Assembly: GCF_020404845.1 (NCBI RefSeq)
Contig: NZ_JAIOJZ010000006.1
Location: 1 to 64,000 of the forward strand
Reading direction: 5' to 3'
DNA length: 64,000 bases
From: Streptomyces hyderabadensis
GTDB taxonomy: Bacteria > Actinomycetota > Actinomycetes > Streptomycetales > Streptomycetaceae
The notes beneath the pieces were generated by a model that saw only the letters and a program-made list of their open reading frames with translations, was not told the DNA's origin and made no database searches. Positions 16,598-25,317 of the stretch are shown here, piece after piece; position 1 is the first letter of the stretch; each line of letters begins with the position of its first letter. The translations under genes were made by a program, and so were the position numbers.

Positions 16598-17716
16598 TCA
16601 GTGCGGCAGCGTCGCCGGGCTGCCGCCGTTCGCCTCGTACCCCGCCACCGCGAGCGCGCGGTAGACCGCGAACTCCGCCGCCGGGTCGCTGGACAGGGTC
16701 CAGGGCAGGGCGCCGACGTGGCCGTCTATGACCATCAGCTGGTTCATCGCCTCGGCCCAGCGCTCGCCGCGGACCAGGAAGAAGACCAGAAGGTGGCGGA
16801 CGTGCGCCTGCGTCGGGTCGTCCCGGTGGGCCGAGTGGACCGCGTGCAGCGCGCCGTGCACGGCCTTGGTGACGACCTCGCTCTGATAGAAGCCGCTGAC
16901 CAGGTTGACCTCGGGCAGGTGCTCGAAGACCGCGAACAGCGGCATCGCCGCCAGCAGGGAGCCCCGCGGGGCGCGGGCGGCCGCCGCCTCGGCGAAGGAG
17001 TACGCCAGCTCGCGCGAGCCGTGCCACTTCTCGCACCAGTACTGCAGGGCGGCCAGGTGGGCGCCCATGTGGTTGGGGGCGCGGTCCAGGATCTTCAGCC
17101 AGAGCTGTTCGAACTCCTCGCGGGCGTAGCCGAGGCCGCGGGCCACCGACAGCTCGACGATGTACGGCACCGGGTCCCCGGGCGCGAGCAGGGCCGCCTC
17201 GCCGCAGGCCGCCTTGGCCTCCTCCATGATGATCCGGAACTCGTCCGTGCCCGGCGTCGCCGTCCGCCACGCCTGCTGCACCAGGAACTCGGCGTGCACC
17301 GCCGCGCCCCCCGCGTCCTTGGGTGCCTCCGCCCGCCACACCCGCAGCCACTGCCCACCCGGGGTCTCCGCGACGCCGCCGGGCCGCTGCCGCAGCTCCA
17401 GCGACGCGGCGCCCGCGAAGGCCTGCACACGCTGCCAGCGCCGCTCGCCCTCCGCCTCCGTACCGGCCAGGAGCTGCTGCGCCCCCCGGTAGTCCTGGGT
17501 GCGCTGCACCAGGTCCAGGACGTCCAGCAGGTCCTCGTCCGGACCCGGCATGCGGACGTCCAGCTCCTCCTCACGGGCGAAGCCGTAGTTCGCGGGGTCG
17601 GCGGCGTCCGGGTGGCCGGGCTCGACCAGGCCGACCGCGCCGCGCCGGCGCCGCGAGAGTTGGAGCAGCACGAAGCCGAGCATGACCAGTGCCATCAGGA
17701 CCCAGAGAATCTCCAT
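16598..17716 (-). CDS. membrane-anchored TPR-like hypothetical protein
   Basis: A 372-residue protein with a single N-terminal membrane helix (MEILWVLMALVMLGFVLLQLSRRRR) and a long, alpha-helical cytosolic part resembling degenerate tetratricopeptide repeats (about 60-360, e.g. YIVELSVARGLGYAREEFEQLWLKILDRAPNHMGAHLAALQYWCEKWHGSRELAYSFAEAAAARAP). Conserved-looking but without a known role. Divergent from cystathionine gamma-synthase across 96 bp. Confidence 0.8.
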   Translation of the reverse strand: MEILWVLMALVMLGFVLLQLSRRRRGAVGLVEPGHPDAADPANYGFAREEELDVRMPGPDEDLLDVLDLVQRTQDYRGAQQLLAGTEAEGERRWQRVQAFAGAASLELRQRPGGVAETPGGQWLRVWRAEAPKDAGGAAVHAEFLVQQAWRTATPGTDEFRIIMEEAKAACGEAALLAPGDPVPYIVELSVARGLGYAREEFEQLWLKILDRAPNHMGAHLAALQYWCEKWHGSRELAYSFAEAAAARAPRGSLLAAMPLFAVFEHLPEVNLVSGFYQSEVVTKAVHGALHAVHSAHRDDPTQAHVRHLLVFFLVRGERWAEAMNQLMVIDGHVGALPWTLSSDPAAEFAVYRALAVAGYEANGGSPATLPH

Positions 17717-17812
17717 GTCTCAAGCGAACCAGACGCCGCCGACAATTGGCCAACCTGTCCCCCGCCCTGTGGAAAACCCGCGAGGCGTTCCGCACGGCTA
17801 CCCTCGGTGCCC

Positions 17813-18967
17813 ATGAGCGACAGGCACATCAGTCAGCACTTCGAGACGCTCGCGATCCACGCGGGCAACACCGCCGATCCCCTGACGGGCGCGGTCGTCC
17901 CGCCGATCTATCAGGTGTCGACCTACAAGCAGGACGGCGTCGGCGGGTTGCGGGGCGGCTACGAGTACAGCCGCAGCGCGAACCCGACCCGTACGGCCCT
18001 GGAGGAGAACCTCGCCGCCCTGGAGGGCGGCAGGCGAGGCCTCGCGTTCGCGTCCGGACTGGCGGCCGAGGACTGCCTGTTGCGTACGCTGCTGCGCCCC
18101 GGCGACCACGTGGTGATCCCGAACGACGCCTACGGCGGCACCTTCCGGCTCTTCGCCAAGGTTGCCACCCGGTGGGGCGTGGAGTGGTCCGTGGCCGACA
18201 CCGGCGACGCCGCCGCCGTGCGGGCCGCGCTCACCCCGAAGACCAAGGCGGTGTGGGTGGAGACGCCCTCCAACCCGCTGCTCGGCATCACCGACATCGC
18301 GCAGATCGCCCAGGTCGCCCGGGACGCCGGCGCCCGGCTCGTCGTCGACAACACCTTCGCCACCCCCTACCTCCAGCAGCCGCTGGCGCTCGGCGCGGAC
18401 GTCGTCGTGCACTCGCTGACCAAGTACATGGGCGGACACTCGGACGTGGTCGGCGGCGCGCTGATCGTGGGCGACCAGGAGCTGGGCGAGGAGCTGGCGT
18501 TCCACCAGAACGCGATGGGCGCGGTCGCCGGGCCCTTCGACTCCTGGCTGGTGCTGCGCGGCACCAAGACCCTCGCGGTGCGCATGGACCGGCACAGCGA
18601 GAACGCGACCAAGGTCGCCGAGATGCTCTCCCGGCACGCGCGCGTGACGAGCGTGCTCTACCCGGGACTGCCCGAGCACCCGGGGCACGAGGTCGCCGCC
18701 AAGCAGATGAAGGCCTTCGGCGGCATGGTGTCGTTCCGCGTCGAGGGCGGGGAGCAGGCGGCGGTCGAGGTCTGCAACCGGGCGAAGGTCTTCACGCTCG
18801 GCGAGTCCCTGGGCGGCGTCGAGTCGCTGATCGAGCACCCGGGCCGGATGACGCACGCCTCCGCGGCGGGCTCCGCCCTGGAGGTGCCCGCCGACCTCGT
18901 ACGGCTCTCGGTCGGCATCGAGAACGCCGACGACCTGCTGGCGGACCTCCAGCAGGCACTGGGCTAG
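17813..18967 (+). CDS. metB: cystathionine gamma-synthase
   Basis: PLP enzyme of the Cys/Met metabolism family, 384 residues. It should condense an O-acylated homoserine with cysteine to cystathionine in transsulfuration, and may also act as a gamma-lyase. The PLP lysine is K204 in VHSLTKYMGGHSD. The substrate motif YEYSRSANPTR and C-terminal SLGGVESLIEHPGRMTHAS are typical. No ribosome site precedes the ATG. Instead TACCCT at 17799-17804 lies 8 nt upstream, consistent with a leaderless mRNA. An upstream open frame is antisense to the neighbouring gene and is not used. Confidence 0.92.
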   Translation: MSDRHISQHFETLAIHAGNTADPLTGAVVPPIYQVSTYKQDGVGGLRGGYEYSRSANPTRTALEENLAALEGGRRGLAFASGLAAEDCLLRTLLRPGDHVVIPNDAYGGTFRLFAKVATRWGVEWSVADTGDAAAVRAALTPKTKAVWVETPSNPLLGITDIAQIAQVARDAGARLVVDNTFATPYLQQPLALGADVVVHSLTKYMGGHSDVVGGALIVGDQELGEELAFHQNAMGAVAGPFDSWLVLRGTKTLAVRMDRHSENATKVAEMLSRHARVTSVLYPGLPEHPGHEVAAKQMKAFGGMVSFRVEGGEQAAVEVCNRAKVFTLGESLGGVESLIEHPGRMTHASAAGSALEVPADLVRLSVGIENADDLLADLQQALG

Positions 18968-18986
18968 GACAGCCCCCCGGGAGGAC

Positions 18987-19361
18987 TCACCAGCCCTCCC
19001 AGCCGGTCACGGGCGGAGTCGTCTCCGAGGGCGGCTCCACCCACGGCTGCACGGTCAGCGCCCACACCGCGAACGCCACGGCCGCGGCGGCCAGCAGCAG
19101 CCACATCAGACGGCGGGCCGCGGTCCTGCGGCGCAGCATGCGGCCGCCCCGGCGGACGGCCTCCGCACAGAGGTCGGGCGGTACCCGCGGCGGCGACTGC
19201 TCCATGATCCGCCGGGCGGCGGCCTCACGCCGGGGCCGGTTCACCCGCACCTCCCGGCCCGCCACACCCGGGTGCCGGTCACCACGGCGGCCGCCGTGCC
19301 GGTCACCGGAGCGGTCGTCGCGCACGTCGTCGCGCGGGTGCTCGGGCCGCTCGTCGCGCAC
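18987..19361 (-). CDS. small single-pass membrane protein, start uncertain
   Basis: The reliable part is about 70 residues: MEQSPPRVPPDLCAEAVRRGGRMLRRR, then one membrane helix (LMWLLLAAAAVAFAVWALTV) and a short external tail. The arginine/aspartate-rich N-terminus predicted up to the GTG at 19361 comes from a locally repetitive stretch (CGTCGTCGCGC copies at 19321-19378), so the true start may be further downstream. It follows the sigma-like gene in the same direction and may be its membrane partner (inference). Confidence 0.55.
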   Translation of the reverse strand: MRDERPEHPRDDVRDDRSGDRHGGRRGDRHPGVAGREVRVNRPRREAAARRIMEQSPPRVPPDLCAEAVRRGGRMLRRRTAARRLMWLLLAAAAVAFAVWALTVQPWVEPPSETTPPVTGWEGW

Positions 19362-19398
19362 GTCGTCGCGCGCGTGCCCCGGCCGTCCGCCGCGCGCG

Positions 19399-19905
19399 TC
19401 ACGGCGTCGCCGCCTTCGCCTCCGCCGTCACCGGCCGGGCCGGTGACGGCGGCGGGTGCAGCAGGGCGGCCGTCGCGCGGTCGCAGATCGCCCGTACCCG
19501 TTCCACGGGCAGGCCCAGCAGCGCGGCCGTCTGCTCCTCGGCGACACCTTCGTACAGCCGGAGCACCAGGATCAGGCGTTCCTGCGGGGCGAGCGGGCCC
19601 AGGGGGCCCGCGGACCGCAGGCGGGCCCGGCCCGGGACGCCGTACCGGTGCCAGGCCGCCCGGGCGAAACGCGTGGCCAGGTGCTGGCGGGCGCGGTCGT
19701 ACGGGTCCTCCCCGTGCAGCCGGTCCCAGGACGCGTACGTGTGGGCCAGACTCAGGGCCAGCAGGCGCCGCGCGCGCGGGTTGGCGTCCGGGGCCTCGGC
19801 GGTGAGCAGCGTGGCGGCGTGCAGGAGCCGCCCTGCCGCGCCCGCGACGAACGTCTCGAACTCGCGGGCCCGACGGGCCTCCCGGGACGCATGCCGTTCT
19901 CGCAC
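19399..19905 (-). CDS. sigma-70 region-4-like HTH protein
   Basis: A 168-residue protein with a C-terminal sigma-70 region-4-like segment, about 100-150 (LAPQERLILVLRLYEGVAEEQTAALLGLPVERVRAICDRATAALL). The N-terminal half has no convincing region 2, so promoter melting by this protein alone is doubtful. The GTG at 19905 is preceded by GGGAGG. A small membrane protein lies downstream, as expected for a sigma/anti-sigma-like pair. It may be a degenerate SigE-family factor. Confidence 0.65.
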   Translation of the reverse strand: MRERHASREARRAREFETFVAGAAGRLLHAATLLTAEAPDANPRARRLLALSLAHTYASWDRLHGEDPYDRARQHLATRFARAAWHRYGVPGRARLRSAGPLGPLAPQERLILVLRLYEGVAEEQTAALLGLPVERVRAICDRATAALLHPPPSPARPVTAEAKAATP

Positions 19906-20029
19906 CGCGCCTCCCGCCCAGACGGCGACGACCCCTGAGGTCTCATATCAGGCCAGGGGCGGCCCGCCGGTCAAGGGTTCGGTGCGAACCCCGTTCCGGA
20001 AGCTTGCGGGACGGGGTTCGGCGCCTCGC

Positions 20030-20554
20030 TCAGGAGCCCGCGGGCGCCTCCGGGGACGCCGCGCCGGAGGGGGCCATACGGGCGGACAGGGCGCCGTTGA
20101 AGCGCGCGAGGAGCGCGCAGAACGTCTCGCGCTCCTGCGGCGCCCAGTCGTGGGTCAGTTCGGCCATGAGCTGACGTCGGGAAGAGCGGACCTCCTCCAG
20201 TCGCGCCACGCCGCGCGGCGACAGCTGCAGGACCACCGCGCGTCCGTCCTCGGGGTGGGAGGTCCGCTTGACGAGTCCGGTGTCGACGAGCGGGGCCACC
20301 TGCCGGGTGACCGTGGAGGAGTCGATCCCCATGCTCGCGGCGAGCGCCTTCACGCCCATCGGGCCCTCTTTGTCGAGGCGGTTGAGCAGCAGGTAGGCGG
20401 CGCGGTCCATGGAGTTGCGCACCTGGCCGACCCCGCCGAGGCGGGTCTGTTCGGCGCGTCGGGCGAAGAGCGCGACCTCGTGCTGGAGCGTCTCGAGAAG
20501 ACCGGTGTCACCGGCGGTCGTCATGTCCATCGACATTTCAGGTGTTGTGGGCAT
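20030..20554 (-). CDS. MarR family transcriptional regulator
   Basis: Winged-helix regulator of 174 residues. The MarR core spans about 30-140, with RAAYLLLNRLDKEGPMGVKALAASMGIDSSTVTRQVAPLVDTGLVKRTSHPEDGRAVVLQLSPRG containing the recognition helix and the DGR wing. The ATG at 20554 is preferred because GAAGTGAG lies upstream; ATG 20536 is an alternative. Divergent from ilvA across 145 bp, but a role in threonine or isoleucine metabolism is not shown. Confidence 0.88.
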   Translation of the reverse strand: MPTTPEMSMDMTTAGDTGLLETLQHEVALFARRAEQTRLGGVGQVRNSMDRAAYLLLNRLDKEGPMGVKALAASMGIDSSTVTRQVAPLVDTGLVKRTSHPEDGRAVVLQLSPRGVARLEEVRSSRRQLMAELTHDWAPQERETFCALLARFNGALSARMAPSGAASPEAPAGS

Positions 20555-20699
20555 GGCCGGGGGCTCACTTCGTGGAGGGCTGCTAATTGGGGGACAGGGT
20601 ACGCGGCCGGGCGGCAAGGCGTACCGGCGCTGGGCAAAGCGGGTCTCGGAGGTTGGTCACAACGGCGCGGGGCGTCGGGGAACTGCGATGCTGGAGGGT

Positions 20700-21929
20700 A
20701 TGAGCTACAGCACAACGCGCCTGGTCGCTCCCGTCACCCTCGACGACGTGCGCGGAGCCCAGAAGATGCTCTCGGGCGTGGCGCGGGTGACGGCGATGGA
20801 GGGCAGCAGGCACCTGTCCCAGCTGGTCGGCTCCCCGGTGCACTTCAAGTGCGAGAACCTCCAGCGGACGGGCTCGTTCAAGCTGCGCGGCGCCTATGTG
20901 CGGATCGCCGGGCTGCTGCCCGAGCAGCGGGCCGCGGGCGTGGTCGCGGCGAGCGCGGGCAACCACGCGCAGGGCGTCGCGCTGGCGTCGTCGCTGCTCG
21001 GCGTGCGGTCGACGGTGTTCATGCCGCAGGGGGCGCCGCTGCCGAAGATCAGCGCGACCCGGGACTACGGCGCCGAGGTGCGGCTGCACGGCCAGGTGGT
21101 GGACGAGACGCTGGCCGCCGCGCAGGAGTACGCGGAGCGGACCGGCGCGGTCTTCATCCACCCCTTCGACCACCCCGACGTCATCGCGGGCCAGGGCACG
21201 GTCGGGCTGGAGATCCTGGAGCAGTGCCCCGAGGTACGGACCGTCGTCGTCGGCATCGGCGGGGGCGGGCTGGCGGCCGGGATCGCGGTCGCGGTGAAGG
21301 CGCTGCGGCCGGACGTGCGGATCGTCGGCGTGCAGGCCGAGGGCGCGGCCGCCTACCCGCCGTCGCTGGCCGCGGGGCGCCCGGTGGCCGTGGAGAACCC
21401 GGCGACGATGGCCGACGGGATCAAGGTGGGGCGGCCCGGCGACGTGCCGTTCGGGATCGTCGGCGACCTGGTGGACGAGGTCCGCACGGTCTCCGAGGAC
21501 GCGCTGTCGACCGCGCTGCTGCTGTGTCTGGAGCGGGCCAAGCTGGTCGTGGAACCGGCCGGGGCGAGCCCGGTGGCGGCGCTGCTGAGCGAGCCGGACG
21601 CCTTCGAGGGACCGGTCGTCGCGGTCCTGTCCGGCGGCAACGTCGACCCGGTGCTGATGCAGGGCGTGCTGCGGCACGGCATGGCCGCGCAGGGCCGCTA
21701 CCTGGCGGTCCGGCTGCGGCTGACGGACCGGCCCGGCGCCCTGGCCACGCTTCTCGGGGTGTTGTCAGTGGTCGACGCTAACGTCCTCGACGTGAGCCAC
21801 GTCCGAACCCATCCGCGGCTCGGGCTCACGGAGGCGGAGGTCGAACTGCACCTGGAGACGAAGGGTCCGGAACACTGCGCCGAGGTCGGCCGGGCGCTGC
21901 GGGACGCCGGCTACACCGTCATCGCCTGA
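20700..21929 (+). CDS. ilvA: threonine ammonia-lyase (threonine dehydratase)
   Basis: PLP enzyme converting L-threonine to 2-oxobutanoate, the first step of isoleucine synthesis, or a catabolic version. 409 residues. The PLP lysine is K61 in TGSFKLRGAY, with the phosphate loop VGIGGGGLAAGI at about 185-196. A C-terminal ACT-like domain (YLAVRLRLTDRPGALATLLGVLSVVDANVLDVSHVR) suggests allosteric control. GGAGGG lies only 1 nt before this ATG, so the in-frame ATG at 20688, with GGGGAA 5 nt upstream, may be the real start. Confidence 0.93.
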   Translation: MSYSTTRLVAPVTLDDVRGAQKMLSGVARVTAMEGSRHLSQLVGSPVHFKCENLQRTGSFKLRGAYVRIAGLLPEQRAAGVVAASAGNHAQGVALASSLLGVRSTVFMPQGAPLPKISATRDYGAEVRLHGQVVDETLAAAQEYAERTGAVFIHPFDHPDVIAGQGTVGLEILEQCPEVRTVVVGIGGGGLAAGIAVAVKALRPDVRIVGVQAEGAAAYPPSLAAGRPVAVENPATMADGIKVGRPGDVPFGIVGDLVDEVRTVSEDALSTALLLCLERAKLVVEPAGASPVAALLSEPDAFEGPVVAVLSGGNVDPVLMQGVLRHGMAAQGRYLAVRLRLTDRPGALATLLGVLSVVDANVLDVSHVRTHPRLGLTEAEVELHLETKGPEHCAEVGRALRDAGYTVIA

Positions 21930-22023
21930 GCCTCCGGGGAGCCCCGGCCGGGGTTCGGCGGCCGCCGTCGGCCCGGCCGCTTCGCCCCTCCTTCGTCACT
22001 CGTTCGAGAAACTCCATTGTGAG

Positions 22024-22039
22024 ACGCGATACATCGCGT
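22024..22039. promoter_or_regulatory. perfect palindrome upstream of DrrAB-type exporter
   Basis: ACGCGAT-AC-ATCGCGT is a perfect inverted repeat with 7-bp arms, 88 bp before the ATPase start. It is probably an operator for an exporter regulator (PadR or TetR type), though no regulator gene is adjacent. The surrounding 197 bp carry no gene. Confidence 0.55.
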
Positions 22040-22126
22040 TATGGTGTGTCGTAAATCGCTCGCTGAGCGCTGCGAAACGCACAAACCTAGGCTTTCCGAA
22101 GAATCCCCGACGACGTGGAGACTCAT

Positions 22127-23134
22127 ATGCCAGGCGCCATCTATGCCGAAGGCCTGGTCAAGACCTTCGGCGACGTAAGGGCTCTGGACGGCGTCGACCT
22201 CGACGTTCCCGAGGGCACCGTCCTCGGCCTGCTCGGGCCGAACGGCGCGGGCAAGACCACCGCCGTCCGCTGCCTCACGACCCTGCTGCGCCCCGACAGC
22301 GGCAAGGCCGTCGTCGCGGGCATCGACGTCCTCAGGCAGCCCAATGAGGTACGCCGCTCCATCGGCCTGTCCGGCCAGTTCGCCGCGGTCGACGAATACC
22401 TGACCGGCCGGGAGAACCTGCAGATGGTCGGCCAGCTCTACCAGATGAAGGGCAGGGCCGCGAAGGCCCGCGCCGCCGAGCTGCTCGACCAGTTCCACCT
22501 CTCGGAGGCCGCCGACCGCCCCACCAAGACCTACTCGGGAGGCATGCGCCGCCGGCTCGACCTGGCGGCGGCCCTGGTGGTCTCCCCGCCCGTCATGTTC
22601 ATGGACGAACCCACGACCGGCCTCGACCCCCGCAACCGCCAGGAGCTGTGGGAGGTCATCAAGCAGCTGGTCGCCGGCGGTACGACCCTGCTGCTGACCA
22701 CGCAGTACCTGGAGGAGGCCGACCACCTCGCGCACGACATCGCGGTCGTCGACCACGGCCGGGTCATCGCCCGCGGCACCTCCGACCAGCTCAAGGCCCG
22801 CACCGGGGGAGAGCGGGTCGAGGTCGTCGTCCACGAGCGCGACCACATGACGACGGCCGCCGAGGTGCTCGCCGGATTCGGCAAGGGGTCGACCACGGTC
22901 GAGGAGCACACCCGCAAGCTGACCGTCCCCGTCACCGGCGGCGCCAAGCTGCTCGCCGAGGTCATCCGCGAGCTGGACGTCCGCGGCATCGAGATCGACG
23001 ACATCGGGCTGCGCCGCCCGACCCTCGACGACGTCTTCCTCTCCCTCACCGGCCACGTGGCCGAGGCGAAGGACGAGGCGAACGGCTCGGCGGACGACGC
23101 CGGCCACGAGCAGGAGAAGGAGGCCGCCAAGTGA
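22127..23134 (+). CDS. DrrA-type ABC transporter ATP-binding protein
   Basis: Daunorubicin-resistance-type ATPase of 335 residues. Walker A GPNGAGKTT is at 37-45, signature YSGGMRRRL near 136-143, Walker B VMFMDEP near 156-162, and TGLDPRNR follows. The C-terminal 100 residues match the DrrA extension (VEVVVHERDHMTTAAEVLAGFG, VRGIEIDDIGLRRPTLDDVFLSLTGH). The ATG at 22127 has GGAG 6 nt upstream. The stop overlaps the permease GTG as GTGA. It should power export of a hydrophobic compound or antibiotic. Confidence 0.92.
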   Translation: MPGAIYAEGLVKTFGDVRALDGVDLDVPEGTVLGLLGPNGAGKTTAVRCLTTLLRPDSGKAVVAGIDVLRQPNEVRRSIGLSGQFAAVDEYLTGRENLQMVGQLYQMKGRAAKARAAELLDQFHLSEAADRPTKTYSGGMRRRLDLAAALVVSPPVMFMDEPTTGLDPRNRQELWEVIKQLVAGGTTLLLTTQYLEEADHLAHDIAVVDHGRVIARGTSDQLKARTGGERVEVVVHERDHMTTAAEVLAGFGKGSTTVEEHTRKLTVPVTGGAKLLAEVIRELDVRGIEIDDIGLRRPTLDDVFLSLTGHVAEAKDEANGSADDAGHEQEKEAAK

Positions 23135-23988
23135 GCGCCGCCACCGACACGACGCCGGTCACGGCGCCCGCCAACCGCATCGGCCAGTCCGTCCGCGACT
23201 CACTGGTCATCGCCCGCAGAAACCTGATCCGGATGACCCGGATCCCCGAGATGGTCCTGTTCGGGGTCATCCAGCCGGTGATGTTCGTGGTCCTGTTCAC
23301 CTACGTCTTCGGTGGCTCGATGAAGATCGGCAACACCACCGACGCGGACGTCTACAAGGACTTCCTGATGGCGGGCATCTTCGCCCAGACCGTCACCTTC
23401 GCCACCGCGGGATCGGCGGCCGGCATCGCCGACGACATGCAGAAGGGGCTCGTCGACCGCTTCCGCTCCCTGCCGATGGCCCGCGGCGCGGTCCTCACCG
23501 GCCGCACCGTGGCCGACCTCGTGCAGACGGCCATCACCCTGCTGGTCCTCGCGATAGTCGCGCTGATCGTGGGCTGGCGCACCGGCTCCGCCGACCCGAC
23601 CAGCGCAGGCGAGATCCTGGCCGGCTTCGCGCTGCTGCTCCTGCTGGGATACGCCTTCACCTGGATCGGCGCGCTGATCGGGCTGTCCGTGCGCACCCCG
23701 GAGGCGGCGACCTCGGGCGGGATCATCTGGCTGTTCCCGGTGACGTTCATCTCGAACGCCTTCGTGGACTCCAGCCAGATGACGCCCTGGCTGAGGCACA
23801 TCGCCGAGTGGAACCCGTTCAGCGCCACCGTGCAGGCCTGCCGCGAGCTGTTCGGCAACCCCGGCGTCGTGCAGTCCGACGCCTGGCCCATGCAGCATCC
23901 CGTCTGGGCCTCGCTGATCTGGTCCGTCCTGATCATCGCGGTCTTCCGCACGCTGGCGGTGCGCAAGTACCGCTCGGCGGCCAGCTGA
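23131..23988 (+). CDS. DrrB-type ABC-2 transporter permease
   Basis: ABC-2 type membrane subunit of 285 residues, about six helices. The N-terminal IARRNLIRMTRIPEMVLFGVIQPVMFVVLFTYVFGGS and later MQKGLVDRFRSLPMARGAVLTGRTVADLV are diagnostic for the DrrB/ABC2_membrane family. Its GTG overlaps the ATPase stop by 4 nt, so the two are coupled as one exporter. A strong bidirectional hairpin follows at 24002-24042. Confidence 0.92.
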   Translation: MSAATDTTPVTAPANRIGQSVRDSLVIARRNLIRMTRIPEMVLFGVIQPVMFVVLFTYVFGGSMKIGNTTDADVYKDFLMAGIFAQTVTFATAGSAAGIADDMQKGLVDRFRSLPMARGAVLTGRTVADLVQTAITLLVLAIVALIVGWRTGSADPTSAGEILAGFALLLLLGYAFTWIGALIGLSVRTPEAATSGGIIWLFPVTFISNAFVDSSQMTPWLRHIAEWNPFSATVQACRELFGNPGVVQSDAWPMQHPVWASLIWSVLIIAVFRTLAVRKYRSAAS

Positions 23989-24001
23989 CCGGGGGACGAC
24001 G

Positions 24002-24042
24002 CGACGAGCCCCCGGCGTCACGGGGACACCGGGGGCTCGTCG
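24002..24042. terminator. bidirectional terminator between exporter and greA
   Basis: Perfect 14-bp stem, CGACGAGCCCCCGG (24002-24015) paired with CCGGGGGCTCGTCG (24029-24042), with a 13-nt loop. It lies 13 nt past the permease stop and 15 nt past the end of convergent greA. Confidence 0.9.
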
Positions 24043-24057
24043 ACGGTGAGCGGCGCG

Positions 24058-24555
24058 TCAGCCGTTGTACGGCTCGGCCTTGAGGATCTTCACCGAGGCC
24101 GGCTTGCCGTTGGGCAGCTCGTACTGCGCGTCCTCGCCGACCTTGTGGCCGATGACGCCCGAGCCCAGCGGGGACTGCGGAGAGTAGGTCTCGATGTCCG
24201 AGCTGGCGTACTCGCGCGAGGCGAGCAGGAAGGTCAGGGTGTCGTCCTCGTCGCCGTCGAAGGCGATCGTGACGACCATGCCGGGCGCCACCGCACCGTC
24301 GGCGGCCGGGGCCTCACCCACCTTGGCGCTCTCGAGCAGCTGGGTCAGCTGGCGCACGCGGAGCTCCTGCTTGCCCTGCTCCTCCTTCGCCGCGTGGTAC
24401 CCGCCGTTCTCACGCAGGTCCCCCTCCTCACGAGCCGCGGCGATCTTGGCAGAGATCTCGGTGCGCGCAGGACCAGTAAGGTATTCAAGCTCCTCCTTGA
24501 GCTTGTTGTACGCCTCCTGGGTCAGCCAGGTGACGTTCTCGCTGGTCTGGGTCAC
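24058..24555 (-). CDS. greA: transcription elongation factor GreA
   Basis: Rescues backtracked RNA polymerase by stimulating transcript cleavage in the secondary channel. 165 residues. The N-terminal coiled coil carries the acidic tip (AAREEGDLRENGGYHAAKEEQG). The C-terminal FKBP-like domain includes VTIAFDGDEDDTLTFLL and SPLGSGVIGHKVGEDAQY. The GTG at 24555 has GAGGAG 6 nt upstream; the longer frame to 24585 lacks a ribosome site. Monocistronic by appearance. Confidence 0.96.
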   Translation of the reverse strand: MTQTSENVTWLTQEAYNKLKEELEYLTGPARTEISAKIAAAREEGDLRENGGYHAAKEEQGKQELRVRQLTQLLESAKVGEAPAADGAVAPGMVVTIAFDGDEDDTLTFLLASREYASSDIETYSPQSPLGSGVIGHKVGEDAQYELPNGKPASVKILKAEPYNG

Positions 24556-24735
24556 GGGTGCTCCTCGTTGGTACTGGGAATACAAATCAACGCCCTACCC
24601 AGAAGGATGTTCCTTCACGGAAGGGCGAAACCACGAGCCTAACAATTCAGTGGCCAAAGGGGGAGGACATAAGCCACCAGATTCCTGTCGTCGCAGGTCA
24701 GGCGGCAGGTATTGGCGCCCGCGGGCCTCGCCGGA

Positions 24736-25134
24736 TCACTCCGGATGGCAGCCGAGCAGCTCGGCCGACGTCCCCGCGGCCTTGGTGCGCAGGGTGACGA
24801 CCTTGTCGATGCGGGTGTCGTCCCCGTCGAAGCGGAAGTCGGCCCGGCCCACCTCGTCGCCGTCCTCCGCCTGGGAGCGCACCGTGCAGTAGCCGGTGAC
24901 GCCGGCGTCCTTGCGGACCTCCAGGTGCACCTGCACCGAGTCCTCGGCGAGTTCGAAGCCGATCAGCTCGCCGCTGATCTTGTTCTGGCCGACGTAGTGG
25001 TAGCCGAACCAGCCGATCAGGGCGAGCAGGAGGGCTCCGAGCACGGCACCGACGATCTTGAGCGTGCGGTCGGCCTGCTCGTCCGAGGAGCGGCCGTAGC
25101 GGCCCTGGGGCGTCCGCGTGCTCGCCGTACTCAT
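24736..25134 (-). CDS. DUF4307 domain membrane protein
   Basis: A 132-residue actinobacterial DUF4307 protein. A short cytosolic N-terminus with a RYGRS motif is followed by one membrane helix (VGAVLGALLLALIGWFGYHYV, about 28-48) and an extracytoplasmic beta-rich domain containing two cysteines (GYCTVRSQAEDG, LLGCHPE). Function unknown. It is divergent from mca across 183 bp, a conserved neighbourhood in actinobacteria as far as I recall. Confidence 0.85.
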   Translation of the reverse strand: MSTASTRTPQGRYGRSSDEQADRTLKIVGAVLGALLLALIGWFGYHYVGQNKISGELIGFELAEDSVQVHLEVRKDAGVTGYCTVRSQAEDGDEVGRADFRFDGDDTRIDKVVTLRTKAAGTSAELLGCHPE

Positions 25135-25317
25135 GATCGTCCTCTCCGCGGGAGCGGGTCCGGTCCGGGCCCCGGAATTATTCCGCTCCCGATTCGGTCA
25201 CTATAGAAGCCTCCCGCCCGCCACCCGACCGCCGCCCCTCAACGACGCCCCTACGGGGCGGCACCTTCACATTGCGCCTCTGCACGCCGGGGCGCCGACT
25301 GACCGAGGATTTGAGTC

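Noticed and set aside
19321..19378. Repeated CGTCGTCGCGC units, first suspected as a small repeat array
   Set aside because: Only a few degenerate copies with irregular spacing; simple GC-rich repetition, not CRISPR.
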